Assembly: GCA_016717595.1 (NCBI GenBank)
Contig: JADKFE010000009.1
Coordinates: forward strand, 1-64,000
Length of the DNA stretch: 64,000 bases
Direction: 5' to 3'
From: Deltaproteobacteria bacterium
GTDB lineage: Bacteria; Myxococcota_A; UBA796; CAJQPC01
Part shown: positions 35,157-43,579 of the stretch, one piece after another
Layout of the letters: every line of letters begins with the position of its first letter
How positions within the stretch are numbered: the stretch's first letter is position 1
Position numbers and translations under genes: made by a program
Notes under the pieces: model-generated
Database searches by the model: none
Told to the model about the DNA's origin: nothing
Seen by the model: only the letters and a program-made list of their open reading frames with translations

Positions 35157-37459
35157 ATGCGCACTCGCCTCTCCCCGGCCGCCTTGGTGCTCCTGATGGC
35201 CGCCTGTACTGGTGAAGATGGCCTGAAGGTCATCCACGAGCCACCGGCCATCACCATCTTCGAGCCCGCCATCGGGACGACCTTCTTCGAGGAGCAGCTC
35301 GTCACCTTCAAGGCCCAGGTGACGACGCTGGACGGCTCAGACGTCACCGACGTGTCGCACTCTTGGGTCGCGGGCGAGGCCACCATCTGCGAGTCCACCG
35401 GCGTGCCCGCCGACGGCATCGCCACCTGCACCACGAGCTTCTCCGACGCGGGCGCCTACACCATCACCGTGACGGCGATCAACACCCGCTCCGACCGCGC
35501 CACGGCCACGGTGGACATCAACGTCGCCTACAACGAGCCGCCCACGGTGCAGCTCATCGCCCCCGAGTCCGGCGCGTCGCTGCAGTCCAACGACCTCGTG
35601 ATCTTTGAGGCGCTCATCGCCGACGCTGAAGATGAGGCCGACGAGCTCACCGTCACCGTCACCTCGTCCAAGGACGGCGTGCTCGGCTTGCCCGCCATCG
35701 GCACCACCGGCGGCGAGTACTCCGGCGCGACGAACCTCACCGGCGGCACCCACCTGCTCACCATCACCGTCACCGACACCGCCGGAAAGACGGGCCAAGA
35801 CACGGCGACGGTCAAGGTGAACGACGCGCCGAGCGCCCCCACGGTCCAGATCACCCCAGATCCCCCGGGCTCTGGCGCGGCGCTCACGGCCACGGTCACC
35901 GCCGCCGCGGTCGACCCCGAGGGCGACGCCATCAGCTACCGCTACGACTGGTATGTAGACGGCAGCCTCTACCAGTCCTCCACCGTGCCCGTCGTCGGCA
36001 CCGGCGTCACCCAGCGCGGCCAGTTCTGGGAGGTGTACGTCTACCCCTACGACGGCGCCGCCTACGGCAACCCCGGCAGCGACTCTCGGTGAGCGTCAGC
36101 AACTCTCTGCCGGTCATCGACTCCGTCACCATCGACCCCAACCCGGCCTACACCGACGATGACATCGTCGCCACGCCCGTGGGCTGGTACGACGGCGAGG
36201 GCGACCCCGAGAAGTACGCCTACGCCTGGTACATCAACGAGGTCCTCGACGCCTCGGCCACCACGAACACCTACCCCAGCTCGGCCACGATCAAGGGCGA
36301 CACGGTGCGGGTCATCGTCACCCCGTCCGACCCCTACGGCGCTGGCGCGGCGGTGTCGTCAGGCACTCGGGAGATCTCCAACACGCCGCCGACGGCCCCG
36401 GGCGCCACCATCACCCCCGGCTCGCCCCAGCCTGAAGACAACCTGGTCTGCGGCTTGGGCACCACGTCCTATGACGCCGACGGTGACGCCCTCACCTACG
36501 AGTACGTCTGGTACAAGAACGGCGTGTTGACCTCCAACACCACCTACACCGTCACGTCCTCAGACACCGCCCACGGCGATCTCTGGGAGTGCCGCATCAC
36601 CGCCGATGACGGCGAGGACACGAGCGCCTATGGCGCGGCCTCGGTGACCGTCTCCGACGTCTCCTCCCCCGACGCGCCCACCATCGACTCCATCGACCGC
36701 TACACGAACGATGATGACGTCGATCTCACCGGCACCTGCGAGGCGGGCTGCGCGCTGACCTTCTACTTCTCCGACGGCACGGGCTCTTGGACCGAGAAGG
36801 ACACCTGCGACTCCGACGGCACCTACGACTACACCACCTACGTCACCCGCGGCTACGACACCCAGGTCTACGCCATCTGTAAGGACTCCGCGGGCAACAA
36901 CTCCTCAGCGTCCAACACCGTCACCACCCAGGCCTGCACGCCCTACGACACCCGCGAGAACACCTCGGGCTACGGCGACAGCGGCGCCTACGCCATCGAC
37001 GAGTGGGCCACCCTCACCGACGCGGGCACCACCACCATCACGGTCACGGCGAACGCCCTCGACTCCACGGATGAGGACTGGTACGTCATCTCCACCCTCG
37101 ACAACTACGCCGCCGACGTCGCCGCGGGCCGCAACGCCTACAACTTCGACGCCGAGCTGACCGCCGGGTCCGGCACCTACAGCTTCTGGATCTACAAGGG
37201 CGACCCCGACCCGACCTACATGGAGTGCGCCTCGACGTACTCCTCGACGGGCTACCAAGAGTTCAACTACTACCAGCAAGATCTGGGCGAGGGTGTCCAC
37301 ACCATCCCGTCCGACGCCAAGGCCTGCTCTGGCGCGGGGAACTCCTCGTTCAACCAGTGCACCGACCTCACTGAAGACTGGTACATCAAGGTCATGCGCA
37401 ACAAGAGCGCCTCCGCGTCCTGCGACGCCTACACCCTGACCATCACCAACGGGCTGTGA
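35157..37459 (+). CDS. Ig-like repeat lipoprotein leading the Hxs-like operon (frameshifted)
   Basis: Signal peptide and lipobox LMAAC are followed by repeated Ig/PKD-like domains (GEGDPEKYAYAWYI, DADGDALTYEYVWYK). A Cys-containing domain with GTCEAGCALTFYF and a C-terminal pre-peptidase-like beta domain (ALDSTDEDWYVI) follow. The frame breaks at 36085-36089, where CTCTCGG has an extra TC; removing it gives DSVSVSNS across the joint, inside a repeat unit. The second frame has no signal, so this is one protein of about 767 residues, not two. Its stop lies three bases before the Tat-signal gene, which ties a surface lipoprotein to the peptide-modification operon. Confidence 0.72.
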
Positions 37460-37462
37460 GCC

Positions 37463-37963
37463 ATGAACCGTCGTGACATGATCAAGTCTGTGGCGCTCGG
37501 CGGCGCGCTCGGCGCGGTCTCCAGCCAAGCCATCGCCTCCACCTTCAAGGCCGAGCAGGCCGTGCTCCCGCCGATTGAGGCGGGTGAGGGCCCGATGTGG
37601 CTCCTCGCCCCGCTCAAGATCGGCGACGAGGTCGGCCTCGGCTGGCGCCTCGCGGCGCTCACCAACAACGACCGCGGCGCCTGGGTCGTGGAGCTCCTGC
37701 GCGGCGACCAGCTCGGTCGGGTGCATGTGTGTTTCCACTCCGGCGAGCCCAAGGGCGTTGGGCACACCGAGCTGCTGGATTTCATCCTCATGGACGGGGG
37801 TGATGGCCGTAAAGACACCGATGAGCACCTGGGCCGGGTGATTCGGCACATGGCGAACATCGTGCGTCAGAACGAGCTTCGGGAGGGCGCTGACGCGGAG
37901 CTCGCGCGCCTCCTCACCCACGCCGAGCGTGTTGAGCGCTTCGGGCCGGAGACCTTGCTGTGA
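37463..37963 (+). CDS. Tat-signal protein of the Hxs-like operon, unknown function
   Basis: The 166-aa protein opens with NRRDMIKS, a twin-arginine motif, then a hydrophobic stretch and a cleavage-like ASQAIAS region. Tat export implies folding, often with a cofactor, before transport. The mature part is alpha/beta with WLLAPLKIGDEVGLGWRLAAL, VHVCFHSGEP and a helical end (HLGRVIRHMANIV). No family was recognised. It is translationally coupled to the HxsD-like gene by a four-base overlap, so a role in the same pathway is likely, perhaps exporting or holding the modified peptide. Confidence 0.7.
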   Translation: MNRRDMIKSVALGGALGAVSSQAIASTFKAEQAVLPPIEAGEGPMWLLAPLKIGDEVGLGWRLAALTNNDRGAWVVELLRGDQLGRVHVCFHSGEPKGVGHTELLDFILMDGGDGRKDTDEHLGRVIRHMANIVRQNELREGADAELARLLTHAERVERFGPETLL

Positions 37964-38406
37964 ATGATGTGCCCGAGACCGTTGAGCTGCCCTACGCCCT
38001 CGCTGAGCGCGAGGTGCAGCTCACGTTAGACGAAGAGGTCTACCCCCGCGACGCCGTGCTCGGCTGCGCGTACCTCTTCGTCGACCGCTGCTACGTCTTC
38101 TTGACCCGCCCCGGCGACAAACAGCTCGGCGTGCGCCTGCGGGCCAAAGGGGAGGCCAACGAGGCCGCCCTTGAGGCCTTGGCCGGTGAGTTCGCCAACG
38201 AGCTGCTCAACCAGGTGCTGCGCTTCCGCATCGGTGAGTCCTCTCGCCGCCTGCGGGAGTACACCTTCGCCAAGGCCTTCTTCTCCCAGCCCGCCCGCAC
38301 GAGCATCGACGCGCTGCTCGCCGAGCTCGACGCTGAAGACCTCGCTGAAGACCCTCTGGAGATTCAGGTTCCGTGGCAGAAGACCGCCGGAGCCGAGAAT
38401 GGCTGA
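37960..38406 (+). CDS. hxsD: HxsD-like His-Xaa-Ser system protein
   Basis: The 148-aa GTG-start protein matches HxsD in order of features: a short strand ending LTLDEEVYPRDAVLGCAYLFVDRCYVFL, then RLRAK, and a helix with GEFANELLNQVLRFRIGE corresponding to the LLNDYxLRE motif that names the family. HxsD accompanies the radical SAM pair HxsB/HxsC in His-Xaa-Ser systems and is probably a substrate- or partner-binding factor. The C-terminal 35 residues are an acidic extension. It overlaps both neighbours. Family assignment is from memory of the pattern. Confidence 0.7.
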   Translation: MNDVPETVELPYALAEREVQLTLDEEVYPRDAVLGCAYLFVDRCYVFLTRPGDKQLGVRLRAKGEANEAALEALAGEFANELLNQVLRFRIGESSRRLREYTFAKAFFSQPARTSIDALLAELDAEDLAEDPLEIQVPWQKTAGAENG

Positions 38407-38623
38407 GCTGCGCTTCACACGCTCCCTGTATGACGAGGGCGCGGTCCGGCGCGCGGTGGAGGCCTTTGGCGCCCTCGCCAAGCTGGAGCTGACCGAGCAC
38501 CCCCATGAGCTCCTCGTGCTCATTCGGGATCCCCACCCCCGCTACGCCGCCGTTCTAGAGGACGAGCTGGCGAACTACGCGCTCACCGCCACGGTGCAAA
38601 ACCGCGCGAAGGGGGCCGCGTGA
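38399..38623 (+). CDS. Small HxsD-like protein (74 aa)
   Basis: ATG 38399 lies eight bases inside the previous gene, and the stop overlaps the next GTG by four bases. The 74-aa product repeats the HxsD layout: strand plus helix FTRSLYDEGAVRRAVEAFGALA, strands LELTEHPHELLVLI, and a helix with EDELANYALTATV matching the E-L-x-N-x-x-L core. It is probably a second HxsD-type adaptor, diverged and shortened. Two such adaptors in one operon suggest service to different radical SAM enzymes. Confidence 0.65.
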   Translation: MAELRFTRSLYDEGAVRRAVEAFGALAKLELTEHPHELLVLIRDPHPRYAAVLEDELANYALTATVQNRAKGAA

Positions 38624-40104
38624 GGGTCGCCACCGCGCAGCGCCTGCCGGTGAAGGCCGATGACCTCGGCTTCTTCCGCTACACCGACATCGCCGGGCGA
38701 AAGCTCCTGGTGAACGACGTCGGCGAGTGGATGTTTTTGGACAACGGCGACTTCCAGTCCCTCGTGGCGGGCACCCTCCCCCACGATTCCCCGCTTCGAT
38801 CCGGCCTTGTGGAGCGCGGCTTCCTGCGGGACGGCCTCGATCTCAACGCCTTGGCCGAGCGTCTGGGCCGCAAACGTGGCTTCATTGGCCTGGGCCCGCA
38901 CCTGCACGTCGTCATCACGACGCTGCGCTGCAACCAGTCCTGCAAGTATTGCCACGCGTCCCGCACCGACATGGACCGTGTCGACACCGACATGACGCTG
39001 GACACCGCCAAACGAATCGTCGATCTGGCGATGCAGTCGAACAACCCCTACCTGTGTTTTGAGTACCAGGGGGGCGAGCCGACGGTCCGGGCCGACATCA
39101 TCAAGTTCATCGTCGAGTACAGCCGCGAAAAAAACCGCTACGAGAACAAGCTCCTCGATCACAGCCTGGTCACCAACATGACCCTGATGAACGAAGAGCT
39201 CGGCGAGTGGCTGTTGGCGAACAACGTGCTCCTGTGCACGAGCCTCGATGGCCCTGAAGAGCTCCACAACTTCAACCGTGGCTGGGTGGGCGGCGGCAGC
39301 GCGTATGCCCATGTGCGCAAGTGGATGGAGTGGTTCAACCGTCGTTATGTCGAGCTGGGCCGCGATCCCGAGCTGTGGCACGTCGACGCCTTGATGACCA
39401 CCACCCGCAAGACCTTTGACCACTGGAAGGAGCTCATCGATCTGTACGTGAGCCTGGGGCTGCGGAACATCCACATCCGCCCGCTGAACCCCTTCGGCTT
39501 CGCGAACAAGACCTGGCGCGCCATCGGCTACTCCATGGACGAGTTCATGGACTTCTACATGCGCTGCCTGGACTACATCCTGGAGCTGAACCAGCAGGGC
39601 GTGCAGATCATGGAGGGCACGGCGGCCACCTTCCTCAAGAAGATGCTCACGCCGGTTGACCCCAACTTCGTCGATATCCGCAGCCCCGTGGGCGCGGGCA
39701 CCGGCCAGATGGCCTACAACTTCGACGGGCGCATCTTCCCCAACGACGAGGGCCGCATGGTCGCCGCCGCTGGGGACGCCTTCTTCGCCATCGGCGACGT
39801 GCGCACGTCCACCTGGCCTGAGCTCGTCAACCACCCCACGGTCAAGGCGATGGCCACGGCCTCGTTCTTGGACGCGCTGCCCGGCTGTGAGACCTGCTTC
39901 AACGTGCCCTTCTGCGGTGTGCGCCCCGAGCACAACTACATGCTCGGCGGCGATCTGTTTGGGCAGCGCCCGAACATGCCCAAGTGTAAGCAGCACATGA
40001 CGATCTCTCGCCACCTGTTTGAGAAGCTCGCCCACGACACCGACGGGCGTGTAGAGTCCATCTTCCGACGCTGGACCATCCAGCGCCCCCGCCTGGAGAC
40101 CTGA
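38620..40104 (+). CDS. hxsB: HxsB-like radical SAM/SPASM peptide maturase
   Basis: The 494-aa protein has an N-terminal domain (about 1-90; FFRYTDIAGRKLLVNDVG, EWMFLDNGDF) like HxsB. The radical SAM core has C104-NQS-C108-KY-C111, EYQGGEPTVR, and CTSLDGPEELHN. A SPASM-type auxiliary region follows, with PGCETC, NVPFC and MPKC. HxsB enzymes act on His-Xaa-Ser repeat peptides. The HGS-repeat precursor gene starts three bases after its stop, so it is the best candidate maturase for that peptide. The GTG start is coupled to the small HxsD-like gene. Confidence 0.82.
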   Translation: MRVATAQRLPVKADDLGFFRYTDIAGRKLLVNDVGEWMFLDNGDFQSLVAGTLPHDSPLRSGLVERGFLRDGLDLNALAERLGRKRGFIGLGPHLHVVITTLRCNQSCKYCHASRTDMDRVDTDMTLDTAKRIVDLAMQSNNPYLCFEYQGGEPTVRADIIKFIVEYSREKNRYENKLLDHSLVTNMTLMNEELGEWLLANNVLLCTSLDGPEELHNFNRGWVGGGSAYAHVRKWMEWFNRRYVELGRDPELWHVDALMTTTRKTFDHWKELIDLYVSLGLRNIHIRPLNPFGFANKTWRAIGYSMDEFMDFYMRCLDYILELNQQGVQIMEGTAATFLKKMLTPVDPNFVDIRSPVGAGTGQMAYNFDGRIFPNDEGRMVAAAGDAFFAIGDVRTSTWPELVNHPTVKAMATASFLDALPGCETCFNVPFCGVRPEHNYMLGGDLFGQRPNMPKCKQHMTISRHLFEKLAHDTDGRVESIFRRWTIQRPRLET

Positions 40105-40107
40105 GGT

Positions 40108-40509
40108 ATGGCCGATCCCAAGGACAAGTTCGAGTCCGGCGCCCCTGACGACGCCCCCGCGCTGCCCCGGCTAGACCGGAGGCCGATGGATCTCCTGCAG
40201 AAGGGTGAGCAGGAGTCTACAGAGCCCCAGGCCACCCAGTCGCTCCTGCTGTTGCAGGCGGCCGACGGCCTGGATCTCGACCCCGACGCGATCAACCGCA
40301 CGCTGGTCGGCCTGCCCGATGCCTTGGGCACCCACTGCTCTCACGGGTCTCACGGCTCGCACGGGTCTCACGGCTCGCACGGGTCTCACGGCTCGCACGG
40401 GTCTCACGGCTCGCACGGGTCTCACGGCTCGCACGGGTCTCACGGCTCGCACGGGTCTCACGGCTCCCATGGATCTCACGGCTCCCACGGCTCTCACGGC
40501 CAGTGGTGA
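40108..40509 (+). CDS. Putative precursor peptide with (His-Gly-Ser)17 core
   Basis: The 133-aa protein has an acidic, Pro-rich start, a leader-like helical part (SLLLLQAADGLDLDPDAINRT, with LVGLPDALGTHCS just before the repeats), then 17 exact His-Gly-Ser triplets and HGQW at the C-terminus. HCS precedes the array, giving 18 His-Xaa-Ser units. There is one Cys and one Trp. No signal peptide is present. It sits between the HxsB-like enzyme and a second radical SAM enzyme, which marks it as the modification substrate. HxsA-type precursors carry HxS repeats too, but such a long uniform HGS array is striking. Confidence 0.85.
   Translation: MADPKDKFESGAPDDAPALPRLDRRPMDLLQKGEQESTEPQATQSLLLLQAADGLDLDPDAINRTLVGLPDALGTHCSHGSHGSHGSHGSHGSHGSHGSHGSHGSHGSHGSHGSHGSHGSHGSHGSHGSHGQW
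40342..40494 (+). repeat. Tandem HGS-coding repeat (17 x 9 bp; 18-bp higher-order unit)
   Basis: Nine-base triplets encode HGS 17 times. The real unit is 18 bp, CACGGGTCTCACGGCTCG, present six times without mismatch (40342-40449) and once with a final C. The last four triplets diverge in codons (TCC, CAT GGA TCT). The pattern indicates recent expansion by unequal exchange or slippage, with old degenerate copies at the 3' end. Confidence 0.95.
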
Positions 40510-40524
40510 TCCGTTGGTCGCTTC

Positions 40525-41496
40525 ATGAGCCTCATCCTCACCGTCACGCGGGCCTGCAACCTGCGCTGCAGCTACTGCCCGACGGCGAAGGACGGCTGGC
40601 CCTCTCTGAGCGTTGATCAGGCGCTTCAGGGCCTGCGCCTGTACGCGGCGCGCGGCGGCGGCGACCTGAAGCTCTTCGGCGGCGAGCCCCTGCTCGTCCC
40701 TGAAGTGGTGAAGGCCGTGATGGACGAGGCCGAGGCCACCCCAGAGATTCGCCGGGTGTACCTCTCCACAAACGGCCTGGGGCTCAACCGAGCTTGGCTG
40801 GGGCGTATCGCCCGCTCGGAGAAGTCGATCCTCACGATCTCGTTAGACGGCGCCCCAGAAGACAACCGGCGCTTTCGGCGCACGCTCCACGACGACGTGC
40901 CGGACGCCTACGACCACATCATGCGCCTGCGCGAAGACATCTTACGCACGCCCCGGGTGGTCATCACCCAGACCATCCCCCCGGCCTCAGCGAGCCGCGC
41001 CGCGCAGAACTTTGAGCACCTGCTGGATCTTGGATTCCGCCGGTTCAACCTGCTCCCTGGCTACTACATCCCCTGGCGGATGGACCAGCTCATGGCGCTG
41101 CAGCGCGGCTTCAATGAGATCGGCGAGCGTATCCGCGACATCTGGGCCAGCGGCGGCAACCTCTACCTGCGCAACCTCTACACCTGGGCGCCGACGCCGT
41201 TCTTCAACACCGGCTTCGTGGTGGACTCCGACGGCACGATTCACCCCTCCAACCTCGGGCTCTCCTCCAAGCTCGATGACCTGCGCGCCCAGACGCAGGT
41301 GGGCACCTTGGACGATCCGCCCAGCCCCGAGGCCCTCGCAGAGAAGACCGAGCTCGTGAACCAGCTCCTGCGCGACAACCTCGATGAAGGCGTCTGGGAG
41401 AGCACCCAGGCCGTGGACGCCATGCTCACGGAGCTGTGCCGCTCGCTTTATGGCGCCTGGGCCGAGCGCCGCCGCGGCGCTGAGCGTGTGGCGTGA
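40525..41496 (+). CDS. Radical SAM enzyme without auxiliary cluster motif
   Basis: The 323-aa protein has C11-NLR-C15-SY-C18 close to the N-terminus, LFGGEPLLVPEVV and ISLDGAPEDN, all normal for a radical SAM core. The C-terminal part has no Cys cluster, so no SPASM domain is predicted. It lies 15 nt after the precursor gene, in the slot taken by HxsC in standard Hxs loci, but the sequence does not clearly match HxsC. It probably performs a distinct step on the HGS peptide. It is coupled to the next gene by a GTGA overlap. Confidence 0.8.
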   Translation: MSLILTVTRACNLRCSYCPTAKDGWPSLSVDQALQGLRLYAARGGGDLKLFGGEPLLVPEVVKAVMDEAEATPEIRRVYLSTNGLGLNRAWLGRIARSEKSILTISLDGAPEDNRRFRRTLHDDVPDAYDHIMRLREDILRTPRVVITQTIPPASASRAAQNFEHLLDLGFRRFNLLPGYYIPWRMDQLMALQRGFNEIGERIRDIWASGGNLYLRNLYTWAPTPFFNTGFVVDSDGTIHPSNLGLSSKLDDLRAQTQVGTLDDPPSPEALAEKTELVNQLLRDNLDEGVWESTQAVDAMLTELCRSLYGAWAERRRGAERVA

Positions 41497-42500
41497 ACCG
41501 CCCCCGCGTTGAGTCGGCGAACGACCCCGTCCCGGCCACGGAGACCCCGTGGATTGGCCCCCACGGCGAGATCATGCGCCGCTTAGAGCTTCACCTCACC
41601 TACACCTGCCCCGAGCGCTGCGTCTTCTGCTCTGAAGACAAACGAATGGCGGCGTACAAACCCTACCCCGTCACCTGGGGCCGGGTGGCGAAGGTGCTGC
41701 GGGATCACACCAGCCGCGGCGGCACACATCTGCACATCACCGGCGGCGAACCCAGCATTCACCCACGTTTTATCGACGTGCTGCGCCTCGCCAAACGCCT
41801 CGGCCTACAGACCTCCGTGGGCACCATCGGCACGATGTTGAGCCGGGAGGCCTTCGCCCGGGAGGCCATGGAGCATCTCGACGAGGCGCTGTTCTCGATT
41901 CATGGCCCCGACGCCGCCACACATGACGCCTTGACCCGCCGCGAGGGCAGCTTTGTGCAGGTCACGACGGCCCTGCGCCGGGCGATTGAGCTCAAGCCGG
42001 GCTTCCGCGCCGCGGTGAACACCGTGCTCACGCGCCAGAACGCCGCGCGTTTGCCCGAGACCTTGGCCTTCGTCGAGTCCTTGGGCGCGGGCCTCATCGT
42101 CATCTCCAACACCACCCCCGAAGGCGCCGCAGAAGACGCCTACGCTGAGCTCGCGCTGCCCCTGGAGGAGCTGCAGGCCCTGGTGCCCAGAGCCGTCGCC
42201 GCCACCCAAGGTCGGGCGATCCTGCGCTTCTTCGGGGTGCCTTATTGTGTGTTGGGCGAGCACAAGCTCCTCTCCAACGATCTGCACTGGGACCCCCGCG
42301 TCACCGTCGAGTGGTCGTCAAAGCCCGGCGCCGTGGTGTTTGACGGCGTGTGGTCTTGGGACTGCGGGCGAAGGCGCGTGTATGTTGAGGCCTGCGGCGG
42401 CTGCTCGATGAGAGGCGTCTGCCGCGGCGTGTTCGACAAGTACGCCGAGCTGTGGCCGACCGATCTCCTCCGACCCATCCTCTCTGGAGCGTCCTCATGA
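41493..42500 (+). CDS. Radical SAM enzyme, cluster-specific paralog family
   Basis: The 335-aa protein has C39-PER-C43-VF-C46, ITGGEPSIHP and LFSIHGPDAATHDALTRREGSF. The C-terminus has GVPYC, an EACGGCSMRGVC cluster and a CRG ending, a SPASM-like auxiliary site. The patterns S-[IL]-H-G...HD...G-[SA]-F and GxPxC...CxxCx5C recur in five other proteins here (42497, 49808, 51178, 52925, 54754), so it belongs to a locally expanded family. GTG start, coupled at both ends. The reaction is unknown. Confidence 0.82.
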   Translation: MNRPRVESANDPVPATETPWIGPHGEIMRRLELHLTYTCPERCVFCSEDKRMAAYKPYPVTWGRVAKVLRDHTSRGGTHLHITGGEPSIHPRFIDVLRLAKRLGLQTSVGTIGTMLSREAFAREAMEHLDEALFSIHGPDAATHDALTRREGSFVQVTTALRRAIELKPGFRAAVNTVLTRQNAARLPETLAFVESLGAGLIVISNTTPEGAAEDAYAELALPLEELQALVPRAVAATQGRAILRFFGVPYCVLGEHKLLSNDLHWDPRVTVEWSSKPGAVVFDGVWSWDCGRRRVYVEACGGCSMRGVCRGVFDKYAELWPTDLLRPILSGASS

Positions 42501-43579
42501 GCCAGTACGAGCAAGACGCCCCGTCCGCGGCCATGACCGCGCCGTCTACGCCGCCTTGCGCCCAGGCGCCCGAGGACCGCACCCGCGACCTGCGCAAAAA
42601 CATCGAGCTCAACGTCGGCAAGGCGTGCAACAACCGCTGCGTGTTCTGCCTCGACGGCCTGCCCAAACAAGAAGACCGCAGCTACATGCCGCTTCCGGCG
42701 ATGAAGGCCGAGATCTCACGCTGGTATGAGTCTGGGCACCGCTCCTTGGGGTTTTTGGGCGGCGAGCCCACGACCTGCCCTTGGCTCCCCGAGGCCATCA
42801 GCCACGCCCGGGACATCGGCTTCACGCGCATCACCATCGCGACGAACGCCACAAAGCTTCGGTTGGAGCACTACTTAGAGCGCCTGCTCACCGCCGGGCT
42901 CACCCGGGTGACCGTGTCGATGCACGGCCACACCGGCCCGCTCGAGGACAAGCTCACCCGCGTGCCGGGCAACTTTGAGAAGAAGGTCGCCGCGCTGCGA
43001 CTGTTGGTGAAGGCGCGGGACGCTGGGCGCCTGGCGGACAACGTCTCGGTGAACATCGTCGTGAACGGCTGGAACTACAAACACCTGCCCCGGATGCTGC
43101 GCTTCTTCTACGAAGACATCGGCCTCGACGACGTGCGCGCCAACTTCATCCGCGCTGAAGGCTACGCTGAAGAAGATCCCGAGCTCACGCCCCGGTACAC
43201 CGACGTCGTGCCGGTCTTGATGAAGGCGATCTTGCTCAACGAGCTTCACTTCAAGAAGAGCTTCACCTTCGGGGGCTTCCCCCTGTGTGTGCTTCCCACG
43301 GAGCTGCTCGCCAACAAGCGCCTTTGTAAGAAGGTTCTCGGCGAGTATTGGGATCTCGACACCGACTGCTCAATTCGGGCCGAGGGCCCCGGCGCCGAGT
43401 ACGGCATCGCCAAGGTGGACGAGGGCCGGGCGCGGTTCAACTGGCAAGACCGCAAACGTTTTGACCTCAAGCACCACATGGACAAGTGCCGCACCTGCCG
43501 CTTCACCGACATCTGTGAGGGTGTGTGGAAAAACTACCTCGGGTTTCACGGCGAGTCGGAGTTCTCTCCCCTGCCCTGA
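42497..43579 (+). CDS. Radical SAM enzyme, cluster-specific paralog family
   Basis: The 360-aa enzyme starts at ATG 42497 by an ATGA overlap; the longer in-frame start at 42452 is inside the upstream gene. It has C44-NNR-C48-VF-C51, FLGGEPTTCPW, VSMHGHTGPLEDK and VPGNF. The C-terminus has GGFPLC and CRTCRFTDICEG. A second Cys lies near LFKKVLG-like sequence (RLCKK) and at DTDC. It closely resembles the N-terminal half of 52925-54754. It is the last radical SAM gene of the first operon. Confidence 0.82.
   Translation: MSQYEQDAPSAAMTAPSTPPCAQAPEDRTRDLRKNIELNVGKACNNRCVFCLDGLPKQEDRSYMPLPAMKAEISRWYESGHRSLGFLGGEPTTCPWLPEAISHARDIGFTRITIATNATKLRLEHYLERLLTAGLTRVTVSMHGHTGPLEDKLTRVPGNFEKKVAALRLLVKARDAGRLADNVSVNIVVNGWNYKHLPRMLRFFYEDIGLDDVRANFIRAEGYAEEDPELTPRYTDVVPVLMKAILLNELHFKKSFTFGGFPLCVLPTELLANKRLCKKVLGEYWDLDTDCSIRAEGPGAEYGIAKVDEGRARFNWQDRKRFDLKHHMDKCRTCRFTDICEGVWKNYLGFHGESEFSPLP

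Noticed and set aside
35157..37459. Two separate genes with a GTGA overlap
   Set aside because: The second frame has no signal peptide and continues the same Ig-like repeat unit; removing TC at 36085-36089 restores DSVSVSNS.
38575..40035. 486-codon minus-strand ORF opposite hxsB
   Set aside because: Antisense shadow; hxsB has intact CX3CX2C and SPASM motifs on the other strand.
40342..40494. CRISPR-like array
   Set aside because: Units are contiguous 9/18-bp coding repeats in frame, without spacers.
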